From positions 179-64,178 of the forward strand of contig NZ_JAGGOY010000046.1 of assembly GCF_018614095.1 (NCBI RefSeq): a DNA stretch of 64,000 bases, read 5' to 3'. Shown piece after piece: positions 45,008 to 53,638 of this stretch. This DNA is from Streptomyces sp. ISL-87 (GTDB lineage: Bacteria; Actinomycetota; Actinomycetes; Streptomycetales; Streptomycetaceae). The notes beneath the pieces are model-generated. The model was not told the DNA's origin, did not search any database, and saw only the letters and a list, made by a program, of their open reading frames with translations. Positions within the stretch are counted from its first letter, which is position 1; the number at the start of each line of letters is the position of its first letter. Both the position numbers and the translations under genes were made by a program.

Positions 45008-45379
45008 ATGACGCAGGGAGTGGAGGAACAGCGCTTCAACGTCGAGGTGCAGACCGTGGACGGAGCCGTCGTTCTCGCGCTCTCGGGCGAGCTGGACCAC
45101 GATACGGCCGAGCCTCTGCGGGAGGCCCTGGCGGCGGCGGCCACGCCGGGCGGCCGGCTGGTGGTGGACCTGAGCGGTCTTGGATTCTGCGATTCCACCG
45201 GGCTCAACGTGCTGTTGCAGGGCCGCCTCGCGGTCCGGGAGGCCGGCGGCAGCCTGGACCTGTCCGGGCTGCGCGGACCGGTGGCCCGGATGTTCCACAT
45301 CACCGGTGTGGACGGGGTGTTCCCGGTGTACGCCGACGTGACCGAGGCGCTGGGGCGGCAGGGGCATGGGAGCCCGTAG
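45008..45379 (+). CDS. STAS-domain anti-sigma factor antagonist
   Basis: A 123-residue SpoIIAA/RsbV-like protein. VVLALSGELDHDTAEPL opens the STAS fold, and GLGFCDSTGLNVLL holds the serine (CDS) that is phosphorylated by partner kinases. The next gene encodes an anti-sigma-type ATPase, so the pair likely forms a partner-switching module. No sigma factor gene is adjacent. Confidence 0.9.
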   Translation: MTQGVEEQRFNVEVQTVDGAVVLALSGELDHDTAEPLREALAAAATPGGRLVVDLSGLGFCDSTGLNVLLQGRLAVREAGGSLDLSGLRGPVARMFHITGVDGVFPVYADVTEALGRQGHGSP

Positions 45380-45494
45380 AGATCCGGATCGGCGGTACGC
45401 GTGCGAGTACGAGCACGAGGCACGTACGAGCACGAGGTACGTGGCGCGTGCTACGCGGCACGCCGATCCGCCGACAGGGAGGAGTCTGAGCACC

Positions 45495-45953
45495 ATGGAG
45501 CAGCGCGGGCCGTCCGGCCGGACCTGGCGTCTGGCGCTGGAAGGGGCCACCGACGGCGTCACGCGCAGCCGTGATTTCACCCGGCTGGCGCTGACCGCCT
45601 GGCACTGGCTGCCGGCCCAGGCGGAAGAGGACCGCGACGCCGCCGACGACGTGCTGCTGATGGTGTCCGAGGTGGTGGCCAACGCCTGTCTGCATGGCGG
45701 CGGGCCCAGCGCCCTCGTCCTGGACTGCACCCCGGAGCGGCTGCGGGTCGAGGTGATGGACGGCAATCCGGCGCCACCCGTGCCGCCGAACGGCCGGTCG
45801 GCGGAGCCGGGCCGGCCGGGTGGGCATGGGCTGCTCATCGTGGACCGGCTGGCGCGGAGCTGGGGTTCCCAGCCTGGGGCGGACGGCAAGTGCGTATGGC
45901 TGGAGGTGGCCTGCCCGACCCTGGTCAGGCAGCGGCTCCTGCAGGCCGGGTGA
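45495..45953 (+). CDS. anti-sigma-type ATP-binding protein (HATPase, RsbW/SpoIIAB-like)
   Basis: A 152-residue GHKL-fold protein. The N-box VLLMVSEVVANACLHGGGP and the G-box GRPGGHGLLIVDRLARSWG are intact. It is a serine kinase/anti-sigma candidate partner of the STAS protein 116 bp upstream. The intervening sequence holds a short imperfect direct repeat (TACGAGCACGAGG, 45407-45440). ATG 45495 follows a GGAGGAG-type site. Confidence 0.85.
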   Translation: MEQRGPSGRTWRLALEGATDGVTRSRDFTRLALTAWHWLPAQAEEDRDAADDVLLMVSEVVANACLHGGGPSALVLDCTPERLRVEVMDGNPAPPVPPNGRSAEPGRPGGHGLLIVDRLARSWGSQPGADGKCVWLEVACPTLVRQRLLQAG

Positions 45954-46192
45954 CCTGCCGTTCGGCGGGCGCCGGGGTGCGGACTGCGGCCGAGGCGCTG
46001 TGTGCCGCCGGGGGCCGCGGGTCAGCCGCCCAGGGCCGCGATGATCTCGCCTGTGCTGCGGACTTGCCGATGCGCGGGAAGATCCGCTGTGGGCGCTGTC
46101 GCTCGGGAACGGGACCGGCGAGCCGCGCGTGAGCGTCCCGGCGGCCGTGTCGGTATGCGCGGTGGCGGTTACGGCAGCCCCGGGATGGGAAC

Positions 46193-46763
46193 GTGAGTAC
46201 GAATACGGGGGAGTCCCGGCCGCCGTCCCCGACCTCGGCGCTGTAGGGGTCGGGGGCCCAGCTGCTGCGCTGGTACTGGACGCTGTCCGAGCTGAGCGGG
46301 CTGGCGCGCGAGATGGGTCTGTCCGCCCGGGGCGGCAAGGCCGCCGTGACGGCCCGGCTGGCCGCGGCGCTCGACGGCTGCCGGCGCCCGAGGCGGACCC
46401 GAAGGCGGCGCCGCCCTCCCGCCGCGCCGGCCGGCGGCTCGCGGCCCCGTCGACGGCGACACCGTGATCCCGCAGGGGCAGTCGTGCAGCCAGGTGCTCC
46501 GCGAGTTCTTCGTGCGGGAGATCGGGCCAGCGTTCCACTTCGACGCCTTCATGCGTGACTACGTCGCCCAGAACGCGGGACGCACCCTCGCCGAGGCCGT
46601 CGCCCACTGGCACGCCACTCGCGGACAGGCGGCCCAACCCCTGGAAATCGGCGCCCAGTTCGAGTTCAACCGGTTCCTGCGCGACTGGCACGCCCGCCAC
46701 CCGGACGGGACCAGGGCGCAGGCCCTGGCCGCCTGGCGGGAGTGCCGCGCCCGCCCGCGGTGA
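46193..46763 (+). pseudogene. decayed SAP/DUF6434 protein gene
   Basis: Homology to one protein runs through three frames. From GTG 46193 the frame hits TAG at 46244. The SAP-like part (LLRWYWTLSELSGLAREMG, 46262-46380) continues in that frame, a plausible linker (LPAPEADPKAAPPSRRAG) is in another, and the C-terminal DUF6434-like part (REIGPAFHFDAFMRDYVA, FEFNRFLRDWHARHP) is in a third from GTG 46464. One nonsense and two single-base shifts would explain it. The C-terminal piece could still be expressed alone as 99 residues. Sequencing error in the GC-rich linker is an alternative. Confidence 0.6.
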
Positions 46764-46838
46764 CGGATCCGTCAGGCTTGGTCGGCGCAGGCGCGGCTGA
46801 ACAGCGGGCCGCAGCGCACGGTGCGCGGGGCCACCCGG

Positions 46839-48131
46839 TCAGGCAGCCGGCGTGGTCTCGGCCTCGGCCTCGGCCTCGGCAGGGGCCGGTTCCGCCCCCG
46901 CCCGGGGTTCCGGCAGCCGGCGGGCCAGTGCCCAGGCCGCCAGCGGCAGCAGGGTCAGCGGCAGCAGCGCCGTGCGCAGCGAGGACGCGTCCGCGGCGGC
47001 GCCGATGAGCGGACTCGCCAGACCGCCGACGCTCACCGTCAGGCCGAGGGTCACTCCGCTCGCCGTACCCATGCGCGTCGGCAGGTAGTCCTGGCCCAGG
47101 GTGACCTGGAGCGAGAACGGCACGTACAGCGCGGCCGCGGCCAGCGACGCGCAGACGTACACCAGCGGCAGGGGCAGGAAGAGGACCCCCGCGACGGCGG
47201 GCGCGGCAGCGGCGTAGGCCCGGCGCACCGTGGTGACCCGCCCCCAGCGGGAGGCCAGCCGGCCCCCGAGCAGGGTGCCGCCCGCGCTGCCCGCGAACAG
47301 GGCGAACAGGGCCACCGCCCCGGCGGTTTCACCGCCGCCGCGCTCGCGCACGTAGAGGCCGATGAAGGTGCTCAGCCCGACGAAGACGACCGAGCGGACG
47401 ATCACCACCAGCGACAGGCGCAGGAACGCCCGCCGGTCCTCGGGGCGGGGCGCGGCCGCCGCTCCCGCGGTCCCCGGCGCGGCCGGGCCCGCCGGCCGGG
47501 GCCGGGGGATGTTGAGGAACACGCCGAGCGCTGCCGGGAACGCCAGCAGCCACCAGCCGGCCGGCCCGGACACCGACAGGGCTCCGACGACCAGCAGCGG
47601 GGCGCACGCGAAACCGATGTTGCCGCCCAGCGCGAACCAGCTCATCGCCGAGTGCCCGGCGCCGCCCACGGTGGTGCGGACCAGCCGGGCGGCGGCCGGG
47701 TGGTAGGCGGCCACGCCCAGCCCCGACAGGGCGACGGCGGCCACGGTGGCCGGGTAGTCGCCGGCCGCCCCGACCAGCGCGATGCCGGCCCCGGCGGCGG
47801 CCGTGCTCAGCGGTATGAGCCAGGGCATCGGACGGCGGTCGGTCAGCACCCCGAACAGCGGCTGCACCACGGAGGACAGCAGCGAGGCGGCGAGCACGAT
47901 GCCGGACGCCGCGGCGTACCCGTACGAACGCTCGGCGACGAGGAAGGGGACGAGCGCGGCGACGGCGCCCTGGTAGACGTCCACGCAGGCGTGGCCCGCC
48001 GAGATGGCCGCGGTACGGCGGCGGACCGGGGCCGGCGGACCGGCTGACGGCTTGCCTGCCGGACTTCCTGATGGCGTGGCCGATGGATTGACGGTCGGAT
48101 GGTCGGGGTTCGGTGGATTCGCTGCGTTCAC
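46839..48131 (-). CDS. MFS transporter, fosmidomycin-resistance (Fsr)-like
   Basis: A 430-residue major facilitator with 12 predicted membrane segments. HACVDVYQGAVAALVPFLVAER near residue 42 and FGVLTDRRPMPWLIP are typical of the Fsr-like exporters. The N-terminal 35 residues (Asn/Pro/Ser-rich) and C-terminal tail (Glu/Ala repeats) are low-complexity. It is divergent from an AraC-type regulator by 54 bp, which suggests efflux induced by a small molecule. GTG 48131 is the likeliest start. Confidence 0.85.
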   Translation of the reverse strand: MNAANPPNPDHPTVNPSATPSGSPAGKPSAGPPAPVRRRTAAISAGHACVDVYQGAVAALVPFLVAERSYGYAAASGIVLAASLLSSVVQPLFGVLTDRRPMPWLIPLSTAAAGAGIALVGAAGDYPATVAAVALSGLGVAAYHPAAARLVRTTVGGAGHSAMSWFALGGNIGFACAPLLVVGALSVSGPAGWWLLAFPAALGVFLNIPRPRPAGPAAPGTAGAAAAPRPEDRRAFLRLSLVVIVRSVVFVGLSTFIGLYVRERGGGETAGAVALFALFAGSAGGTLLGGRLASRWGRVTTVRRAYAAAAPAVAGVLFLPLPLVYVCASLAAAALYVPFSLQVTLGQDYLPTRMGTASGVTLGLTVSVGGLASPLIGAAADASSLRTALLPLTLLPLAAWALARRLPEPRAGAEPAPAEAEAEAETTPAA

Positions 48132-48185
48132 CCGTCGAGAATCGCCGCCGCCGCACGCATCGCGCTTCCGATAAATTGCCGGGTG

Positions 48186-48941
48186 ATGCAGAAAATCCGC
48201 CACACGCCACGCGCCGCGACGAGCATCCGGGAGCTCGACACCGGCATCGGGATCGACCCGCACCGCCACGACGACCACCAGATCGCCTACGCCGGCTCCG
48301 GGGTCCTGTCCATCACGACCGACGCCGGCACCTGGGTGGCCCCCGCCACCCGGGCGCTGTGGATCCCGGCCGGGACGGTGCACGAGCACCGCGCGTACGG
48401 CCGCACCGATCTGCACTCCGTCGGCCTGCCGACCCACCTCAACCCGCTGTCCCTGGAGGCCCCGGCCGTGCTCGCCGTCGGGCCGCTGCTGCGGGAGCTG
48501 ATCCTCGCCTACACCCGGGCCCCCGGGGAGGACAGCCCGCAGCGGCGCCGGATGCTCGGGGTGCTGCTCGACCAGCTGCGCGCCTCCCGGCTCCAGCCGC
48601 TGCACCTGCCCGCCCCGGCCGACGCGCGGCTGGCGGCGGTGTGCGCGCTGCTCCACGCGGACCCGGGCGATCCGCGCGGGCTGGCCGCACTGGGCGCGGC
48701 GGCCGGGGCGGGGGCCGGCGAGCGGACCCTGAGCCGGCTGTTCCGCGCCGAGCTGGGCATGACGTTCCCGCAGTGGCGCACCCAGCTGCGGCTGCACCAG
48801 GCGCTGCGGCTGCTGGCCGTGGGCACGCCGGTGACGGCGGTCGCGCACCGCTGCGGCTGGTCCTCCGCGAGCGCGTTCATCGACGTCTTCCGGCGGGCCT
48901 TCGGTCACACGCCCGGGGCGCACCCGCGTGAGCGGCCGTAG
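48186..48941 (+). CDS. AraC family transcriptional regulator
   Basis: A 251-residue regulator. An N-terminal cupin-like ligand domain (DPHRHDDHQIAYAGSG, WVAPATRALWIPAG) is followed by a double HTH (ERTLSRLFRAELGMTFPQWRTQLRL, split near residue 200, and GWSSASAFIDVFRRAFGHTPG). The short divergent spacing to the MFS gene makes control of that exporter likely, though inferred. Confidence 0.9.
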   Translation: MQKIRHTPRAATSIRELDTGIGIDPHRHDDHQIAYAGSGVLSITTDAGTWVAPATRALWIPAGTVHEHRAYGRTDLHSVGLPTHLNPLSLEAPAVLAVGPLLRELILAYTRAPGEDSPQRRRMLGVLLDQLRASRLQPLHLPAPADARLAAVCALLHADPGDPRGLAALGAAAGAGAGERTLSRLFRAELGMTFPQWRTQLRLHQALRLLAVGTPVTAVAHRCGWSSASAFIDVFRRAFGHTPGAHPRERP

Positions 48942-48986
48942 GGGCAGTGGGCGCGCGCAGCAGTCACATTGCGTAGTGCGGCGGGT

Positions 48987-49050
48987 CGCCGTGCACAGCA
49001 GTCGCCGTGCACAGCAGTCACCGTGCACAGCAGCCACCGCGCGCAGCCGT
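48987..49050. repeat. 16-bp tandem repeat, four units
   Basis: The unit CGCCGTGCACAGCAGT occurs as three nearly exact copies and one diverged copy, between the ends of the convergent AraC and DHFR-like genes. Confidence 0.85.
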
Positions 49051-49607
49051 CAGCGCGCGTACCGGAGCAGCACCACGCCGTTGCCGAAGGCGTGAGTGCC
49101 TTCGAGACGGAGCGGGGCCGGGCCGCCGACCGGCGGGAAGAGCGGTTTGCCGCGGCCGATGCGCACCGGGTGCACATAGATCCGGTACGCGTCCACCAGG
49201 TCGTGGCGGAGGAATTCGGCCGCGAGATCGGCCCCGCTCAGCGCCAGGTCCCCGCCCGGGGCCGCCTTGAGCGCGGCCACCTCCGAGGGGACGACGTCCC
49301 GCACGATGGTGGAGTTCCAGCCGGCCTCCCGCAGGGTGCGCGAGTACACGTACTTCGGCATGTCCCGCCAGATGCCCGCGAACTCGGCCATCGGCCCGGT
49401 GATCTCGGGGTCGGCGTCGGCGGTCGGCCAGAACCCTGCCATCAGCTCGTACGTGACGCGGCCGTTGAGGAAGCCGCCGAACGAGCGGAGTTCCTCGTTG
49501 AAGTGCCGGTGCAACTCGTCGTCGACGAGATGCCAGTCGATCTGCCGCTCGGGCCCCTCGATGAAGCCGTCGAGGGACATCGACATCATCAGGATGATCT
49601 TTCGCAT
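49050..49607 (-). CDS. dihydrofolate reductase family protein (RibD C-terminal-like)
   Basis: A 185-residue NADPH-binding reductase-like protein. MRKIILMMSMSLDGFIEGP is the standard opening, with GRVTYELMAGFWP and the closing HPVRIGRGKPLFPPV motifs. These proteins are related to the RibD reductase domain; the physiological substrate is usually unknown. The start is 27 bp from the divergent hydratase gene, so a leaderless transcript is possible. Confidence 0.88.
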   Translation of the reverse strand: MRKIILMMSMSLDGFIEGPERQIDWHLVDDELHRHFNEELRSFGGFLNGRVTYELMAGFWPTADADPEITGPMAEFAGIWRDMPKYVYSRTLREAGWNSTIVRDVVPSEVAALKAAPGGDLALSGADLAAEFLRHDLVDAYRIYVHPVRIGRGKPLFPPVGGPAPLRLEGTHAFGNGVVLLRYAR

Positions 49608-49634
49608 GACGGCCCACGCTACATACTGGCCGGT

Positions 49635-50723
49635 GTGAAGAGCGAAGATGCCGTAGACGACACGGCCCTGTTCGATATCCAAGGCCGGACGGCGGTGATC
49701 ACCCTCAACCGCCCCAAGGCCCTCAACGCCCTCACCCACCCCATGGTGCGGCGGATCTCCGAAGCCTTGACCGCGTGGGCACACGACCCCGCCGTCGCTC
49801 AGGTCCTCATCCGCGGCGCCGGCGAGCGCGGTCTGTGTGCGGGCGGGGACATCCGGGCCATCCACGACGACGCGAAGGCCGGTACCACCGCCTCCGCGGA
49901 CTTCTGGCGGGACGAGTACCGGCTCAATGCTCAGATCGCCCGCTACCCCAAGCCCTACGTGGCCCTCATGGACGGAATCGTCATGGGCGGCGGTGTCGGG
50001 GTCTCGGCCCACGGCAGCGTCCGGATCGTCACCGAACGCTCCCGCGTGGCCATGCCCGAGACCGGCATCGGTTTCGTGCCGGACGTCGGCGGCACGCACC
50101 TGCTCGGCCGCGCCCCCGGGCAGCTCGGCACCCACCTCGCCCTGACCGGCTCCGCCGTGGGCGCCGCCGACGCGCTGCTGTGCGACCTCGCCGACCACTT
50201 CGTCCCCACAGGCCGGCTGCCCGACCTCACCGCGGAACTGGCCGAAGTACCCCTCCGGGAGGTGCTGGCCCGCTATGCCTCTCGGCCGGAGCCCGGTGAG
50301 CTGGCCGGCTGGCGCGGCTGGATCGACGCCTGCTACACGGCCGACACCGTCGAGGAGATCGTGGAGCGGCTCTCCGGCCACGGCGACCCGGCCGCCAAGG
50401 AGGCCGCCGAGACCATCCTGGCCAAGTCCCCGACCGCCCTCAAGGTCACCCTGGCCGCCGTGCGCCGGGCACGCGAACTGGGCCTGCTGGAACGGGTGCT
50501 GGCCCAGGAGTTCCGGGTCTCCTGCAACGCCCTGAGCTCGCCCGACCTGGTGGAGGGGATCCGGGCCCAGGTGGTCGACAAGGACCGGAACCCGCGCTGG
50601 TCACCGGCCGCGCTGGCCGACGTCACCGACGAGGACGTGGCCCGGTACTTCGCGCCGCTCGGCGCCGACCGCGAGCTGCGGCTGGAACCGCCCTTCACGG
50701 AAGGGGGCTTCGGCAGCGGCTGA
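49635..50723 (+). CDS. enoyl-CoA hydratase/isomerase family protein, 3-hydroxyisobutyryl-CoA hydrolase-like
   Basis: A 362-residue crotonase-fold enzyme longer than simple hydratases, as in 3-hydroxyisobutyryl-CoA hydrolase of valine breakdown. ITLNRPKALNALTHPMV, the oxyanion loop RGLCAGGDIRAIHDDAK and the catalytic-region MGGGVGVS and PETGIGFVPDVGG are clear. GTG 49635 is supported by a TACATA -10-like box at 49620-49625, which would place the transcript start at or near the start codon. Confidence 0.9.
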   Translation: MKSEDAVDDTALFDIQGRTAVITLNRPKALNALTHPMVRRISEALTAWAHDPAVAQVLIRGAGERGLCAGGDIRAIHDDAKAGTTASADFWRDEYRLNAQIARYPKPYVALMDGIVMGGGVGVSAHGSVRIVTERSRVAMPETGIGFVPDVGGTHLLGRAPGQLGTHLALTGSAVGAADALLCDLADHFVPTGRLPDLTAELAEVPLREVLARYASRPEPGELAGWRGWIDACYTADTVEEIVERLSGHGDPAAKEAAETILAKSPTALKVTLAAVRRARELGLLERVLAQEFRVSCNALSSPDLVEGIRAQVVDKDRNPRWSPAALADVTDEDVARYFAPLGADRELRLEPPFTEGGFGSG

Positions 50724-50782
50724 GCCGCGCGGGCGCCGCTCGCCGCCGACCCGGTCGCAGTGGACCGGCGGGCCGGCTCAGC

Positions 50783-50845
50783 GGTCGCAGTGGTCGCAGT
50801 GGTCTCAGTGGTCTCAGTGGTCTCAGTGGTCTTGGCGGTCTCAGC
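50783..50845. repeat. 9-bp tandem repeat array, 7 units
   Basis: Seven units of GGTCTCAGT with two GGTCGCAGT and two diverged copies, 63 bp in all. It runs into the stop codon of the truncated SDR gene on the minus strand. Confidence 0.9.
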
Positions 50846-51290
50846 GGTAGCCCGTGGCATCCGCCGGGCGGCCCGGATCCTGGACCTCGACCATGTACCG
50901 CCAGGCGTCCGGCCGGCTGCCGTCCAGATCGGTGAAGCCGTAGACCCGGGCGAGTTGCCCGCTGGACAGCGACTGCCCGTTCCAGCGCGAGACCTCCGGA
51001 TCGGCGGCGAGCGCCGCGACCGCCCGGCCGACGTACGAGGGCGTCTCGGAGATGGCGAAATGCGGCACCTTCTCCAGCGCGTCCCGCCAATTCGCCTCGG
51101 TCACCCCGAAGTTGTCCAACATCATCTCCGAGCGCAGCCAGCCCGGCGTCAGCGCCACCGCCGTCGCCCCGCGCGGACCCAGCTCGTGCCCGAGCGCGAA
51201 CGCCATCCGCAACACCGCCGACTTGGCGATGTCGTAGAAGAACGACACCCGGTAGCGGCCCGCGTTGTACTCGGCCGTGCCGTCCGTCCC
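50841..51290 (-). pseudogene. 5'-truncated short-chain dehydrogenase
   Basis: About 150 residues match the C-terminal half of a classical SDR: catalytic YDIAKSA (YxxxK), GPRGATAVALTPGWLRSEMM and the closing DLDGSRPDAWRYMVEVQD. The N-terminal Rossmann half with TGxxxGxG is missing. Homology begins abruptly near DGTAEYN at about 51287, and the open frame before it (to 51374) is unrelated low-complexity sequence. The junction lies 120 bp from the phosphoesterase stop, suggesting a deletion or insertion event there. Confidence 0.72.
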
Positions 51291-51409
51291 CCCTGCCCGC
51301 CCGGCGGTCCCGGTGCGTGTCGGCGCCCTCGGCGAGGGCCCGGCCGGGAGGGAGGCGGCGGGCTGCTTCCGCACCCGCCTGAACCTGGCCCGGCCGGCCC
51401 TCGCCCGGC

Positions 51410-52681
51410 TCAGAACCAGGTGAGCGTCAGCGCGAACGTGGTGCTCGCGGCGGCTCCGGCCGAGTCGGTGGCGGTGGCCGTCACCTGGACGGTGCCGCTC
51501 GCCCAGGGCTTGCCGCTGATCCGGCCGGTGGCGGTGTCGATGCCGAGACCGAACGGCAGGCCGGTGGCGGCGTAGTGGACGGGTGGCTTGCCTCCGGTGG
51601 CGGTGAGCTGGATGGTGCAGGACTGGTTGAACTTGCAGGTCTGCGGGCCGGGGTTGGCGAGTTTCAGATCACCGGTGGTCGGGGTGGGCGTGGGCGTGGG
51701 GGTCGGGGTCGGGGTCGGTGTGGGGGTAGGTGTGGGCGTGGGGGTCGGGGTCGGGTCCGTGGAGCCGTCGAACACCTCCGTGATCGGCTGCACGTTCGCC
51801 GCGTTCCCCGCGTGCGTCGTCGTACCCAGCAGGTCCTCGAAGGTGCGCAGCAGGTGGTGGTGGCTGTAGGCGGTGGAGTACTTTCCGGTCTTGACGTTCG
51901 CCCCGTGGAAGACGGTCGCGATCTGGTTGGACCCGAGGTAGTTGTCCTCGTCCCACGTGAGCACCAGCAGGCTGTTGTTGGCCTTGGCCCACTGCGCGTA
52001 CGCGTCGAGGTTGCTCTTCGTCCAGGTGTCGCCCGTGCCGACCGCGCAGTCGTGCATGTCGTTGCACAGGTTGGGCACCACGAACGACAACTGGGGCAGC
52101 GCCGCGAAGTTGCCCTGCGGGAACTGGGCCCACGTCTTCCCGGTGTTCAACGGCACGTTCTTGAAGGCGAACCACGGGTTGTGCTTCTGCGCGTACTTGC
52201 CGCTGCTGCAGGCCGTCGAGCCCTCGCTCGGCAGGTCCTCGTTGTACGTCGCGAACGTCTTCCCGGCCGCGATCACCTCCTGGCCGAGATTGGCCGCGGT
52301 CATCGACTGCGCGGTGTAGCAGCCGTCGCCGGTGATGCCCTGGGTGGCGCCCGAGAAGAGGTTGAAGTAGTTCGGCTGGCTGGGGTGGGTCAGCGCCTTC
52401 ATGCCGGTCAGGCTCGCGCCGCCGTTCGCCAGCTGGTTGATGTACGGGGCGTTCGCGCTGCCGATGATGTCGCCGTACTGCTTGTTCTCGTAGACGACGA
52501 CCACCACGTGGTCGTACGTCGGCAGCCCGGCGGCGGCAGCGGTCGTGCGGGTCGCCGTACTGCCGTCCGCGGCCTGCGAGTTGGCCACGGTGAAGGCGCC
52601 CAGCAGGCCGAGCGTGCCGAGTGCGGCCACGAGAGCGGACCGGCGGGTCCGGCGTCTCGCGGCGGCCTTGGATGAGTGCAT
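51410..52681 (-). CDS. secreted phosphoesterase (acid phosphatase/phospholipase C-like) with Pro-Thr linker and Ig-like domain
   Basis: A 423-residue exported enzyme. An Arg-rich N-region and hydrophobic core (residues 1-38) form a signal peptide ending near NSQAADG. The phosphoesterase domain (about 55-300) has HVVVVVYENKQYGDI, HPSQPNYFNLFSG, LTWDEDNYLG and AYSHHHLLRTFEDLLG, typical of the PF04185 family. A run of about 15 Pro-Thr dipeptides then links to a C-terminal Ig-like putative carbohydrate-binding domain (ATGLPFGLGIDTATGRISG). It probably hydrolyses phosphomonoesters or lipids outside the cell. Confidence 0.9.
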   Translation of the reverse strand: MHSSKAAARRRTRRSALVAALGTLGLLGAFTVANSQAADGSTATRTTAAAAGLPTYDHVVVVVYENKQYGDIIGSANAPYINQLANGGASLTGMKALTHPSQPNYFNLFSGATQGITGDGCYTAQSMTAANLGQEVIAAGKTFATYNEDLPSEGSTACSSGKYAQKHNPWFAFKNVPLNTGKTWAQFPQGNFAALPQLSFVVPNLCNDMHDCAVGTGDTWTKSNLDAYAQWAKANNSLLVLTWDEDNYLGSNQIATVFHGANVKTGKYSTAYSHHHLLRTFEDLLGTTTHAGNAANVQPITEVFDGSTDPTPTPTPTPTPTPTPTPTPTPTPTPTTGDLKLANPGPQTCKFNQSCTIQLTATGGKPPVHYAATGLPFGLGIDTATGRISGKPWASGTVQVTATATDSAGAAASTTFALTLTWF

Positions 52682-52717
52682 GAGCGGTTCCTCCTCGGTG
52701 TCGGTGGTGCTGTGGTG

Positions 52718-53638
52718 TCATTCCTCCCGCCGGGCCGCACCGGCCACGGCGATGTTCAGGAAGCGCGGTACGGGCCGACCCCGGCCGCGGAACTCCTCCG
52801 CGACCGCGGCCCGTACCGACGTCAGCCGCTCCTCGGGCAGCAGCACCAGCACGCTCCGCCCCGGCCGCCGCCCGGGCGGCCAGGCGCTCAGCGCCCCCGC
52901 CCGGCGGGCGCACGCCACGGCCCGGGCCAGCTCCGCCGCCCGGTCCGCGGGCTCGCTTCGGACGGCGAGCAGCACCAGCCGCGCCCCGGAGGCGGCCGGG
53001 TCGAAGGCGACGTGGCGCCGCGTCCGCCCGGTCCCCACCAGCAGGGCCTCGCCGGGCCGGGCGAACAGCACCCCCCGGCGCAGCGCGTCGTCCCCGTCCG
53101 GCAGCGCCCGCGCCATCAGCCGGGCCAGGTGTGCGCGGTCCGGCTCCTCGCCCGCCGCCGTGTGTACGTCGGCCACCGCGAGCGCCACCGCGCAGTCGGC
53201 GGGTTCCGCCGTGGCCAGCCCGGAGGCCGCCGTGAGCGAGCCCTGGAGGTGCAGGTCGGTCCCGCCGCCGCCGTACCCGGCCCGGGCCAGCGCCCGCAGC
53301 AGGGCGTACGGCCGTGCGGCCCAGGCAGGAACGGCGGGCGCGGGCCCCGACGGTGTCAGCGGCAGATCGCAGCTGTCGGCGGGGTGCCCGAGCGAGCTGA
53401 GCCGGACCAGGCCGTCCGTACGGGGGGCCGCGGCCGCCGCCACCGGCCAGCCGGCCGCCGCGACCAGCCCCGGCGAGCCCAGGTGGAAGGCGTACGGGGC
53501 GCTCCAGACGGCGGCCGGGGCCCGGCCGTGCGCGGCCTCCAGGGCGTAGGCCACGAGGCGGAACAGCGGGTCGGCGGTGGCCCGGCGGGCGAGGTCCTGG
53601 GGGGCGGCCATGCCGGCCCCGAGCGGTACCCGGGTCAT
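52718..53638 (-). CDS. degenerate GHMP-kinase (galactokinase)-like protein
   Basis: A 306-residue protein recalling galactokinase: an opening like PYAFHLGSPGLVAAAGWPVAAAAAPRTDG matches the family's N-terminal sugar-binding region in order, and YALLRALARAGYGGGGTDLHLQG follows. The ATP loop, normally PxGxGLSSSAA, reads SLTAASGLATAE, so catalysis is doubtful. It starts in an ATGA overlap with the upstream methyltransferase and is the last gene of the lipid-synthase operon. It could be a substrate-binding relic or a divergent kinase. Confidence 0.55.
   Translation of the reverse strand: MTRVPLGAGMAAPQDLARRATADPLFRLVAYALEAAHGRAPAAVWSAPYAFHLGSPGLVAAAGWPVAAAAAPRTDGLVRLSSLGHPADSCDLPLTPSGPAPAVPAWAARPYALLRALARAGYGGGGTDLHLQGSLTAASGLATAEPADCAVALAVADVHTAAGEEPDRAHLARLMARALPDGDDALRRGVLFARPGEALLVGTGRTRRHVAFDPAASGARLVLLAVRSEPADRAAELARAVACARRAGALSAWPPGRRPGRSVLVLLPEERLTSVRAAVAEEFRGRGRPVPRFLNIAVAGAARREE

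Noticed and set aside
48987..49050. CRISPR or iteron-type origin
   Set aside because: Only four 16-bp tandem units without spacers, no replication gene, and position at convergent gene ends.
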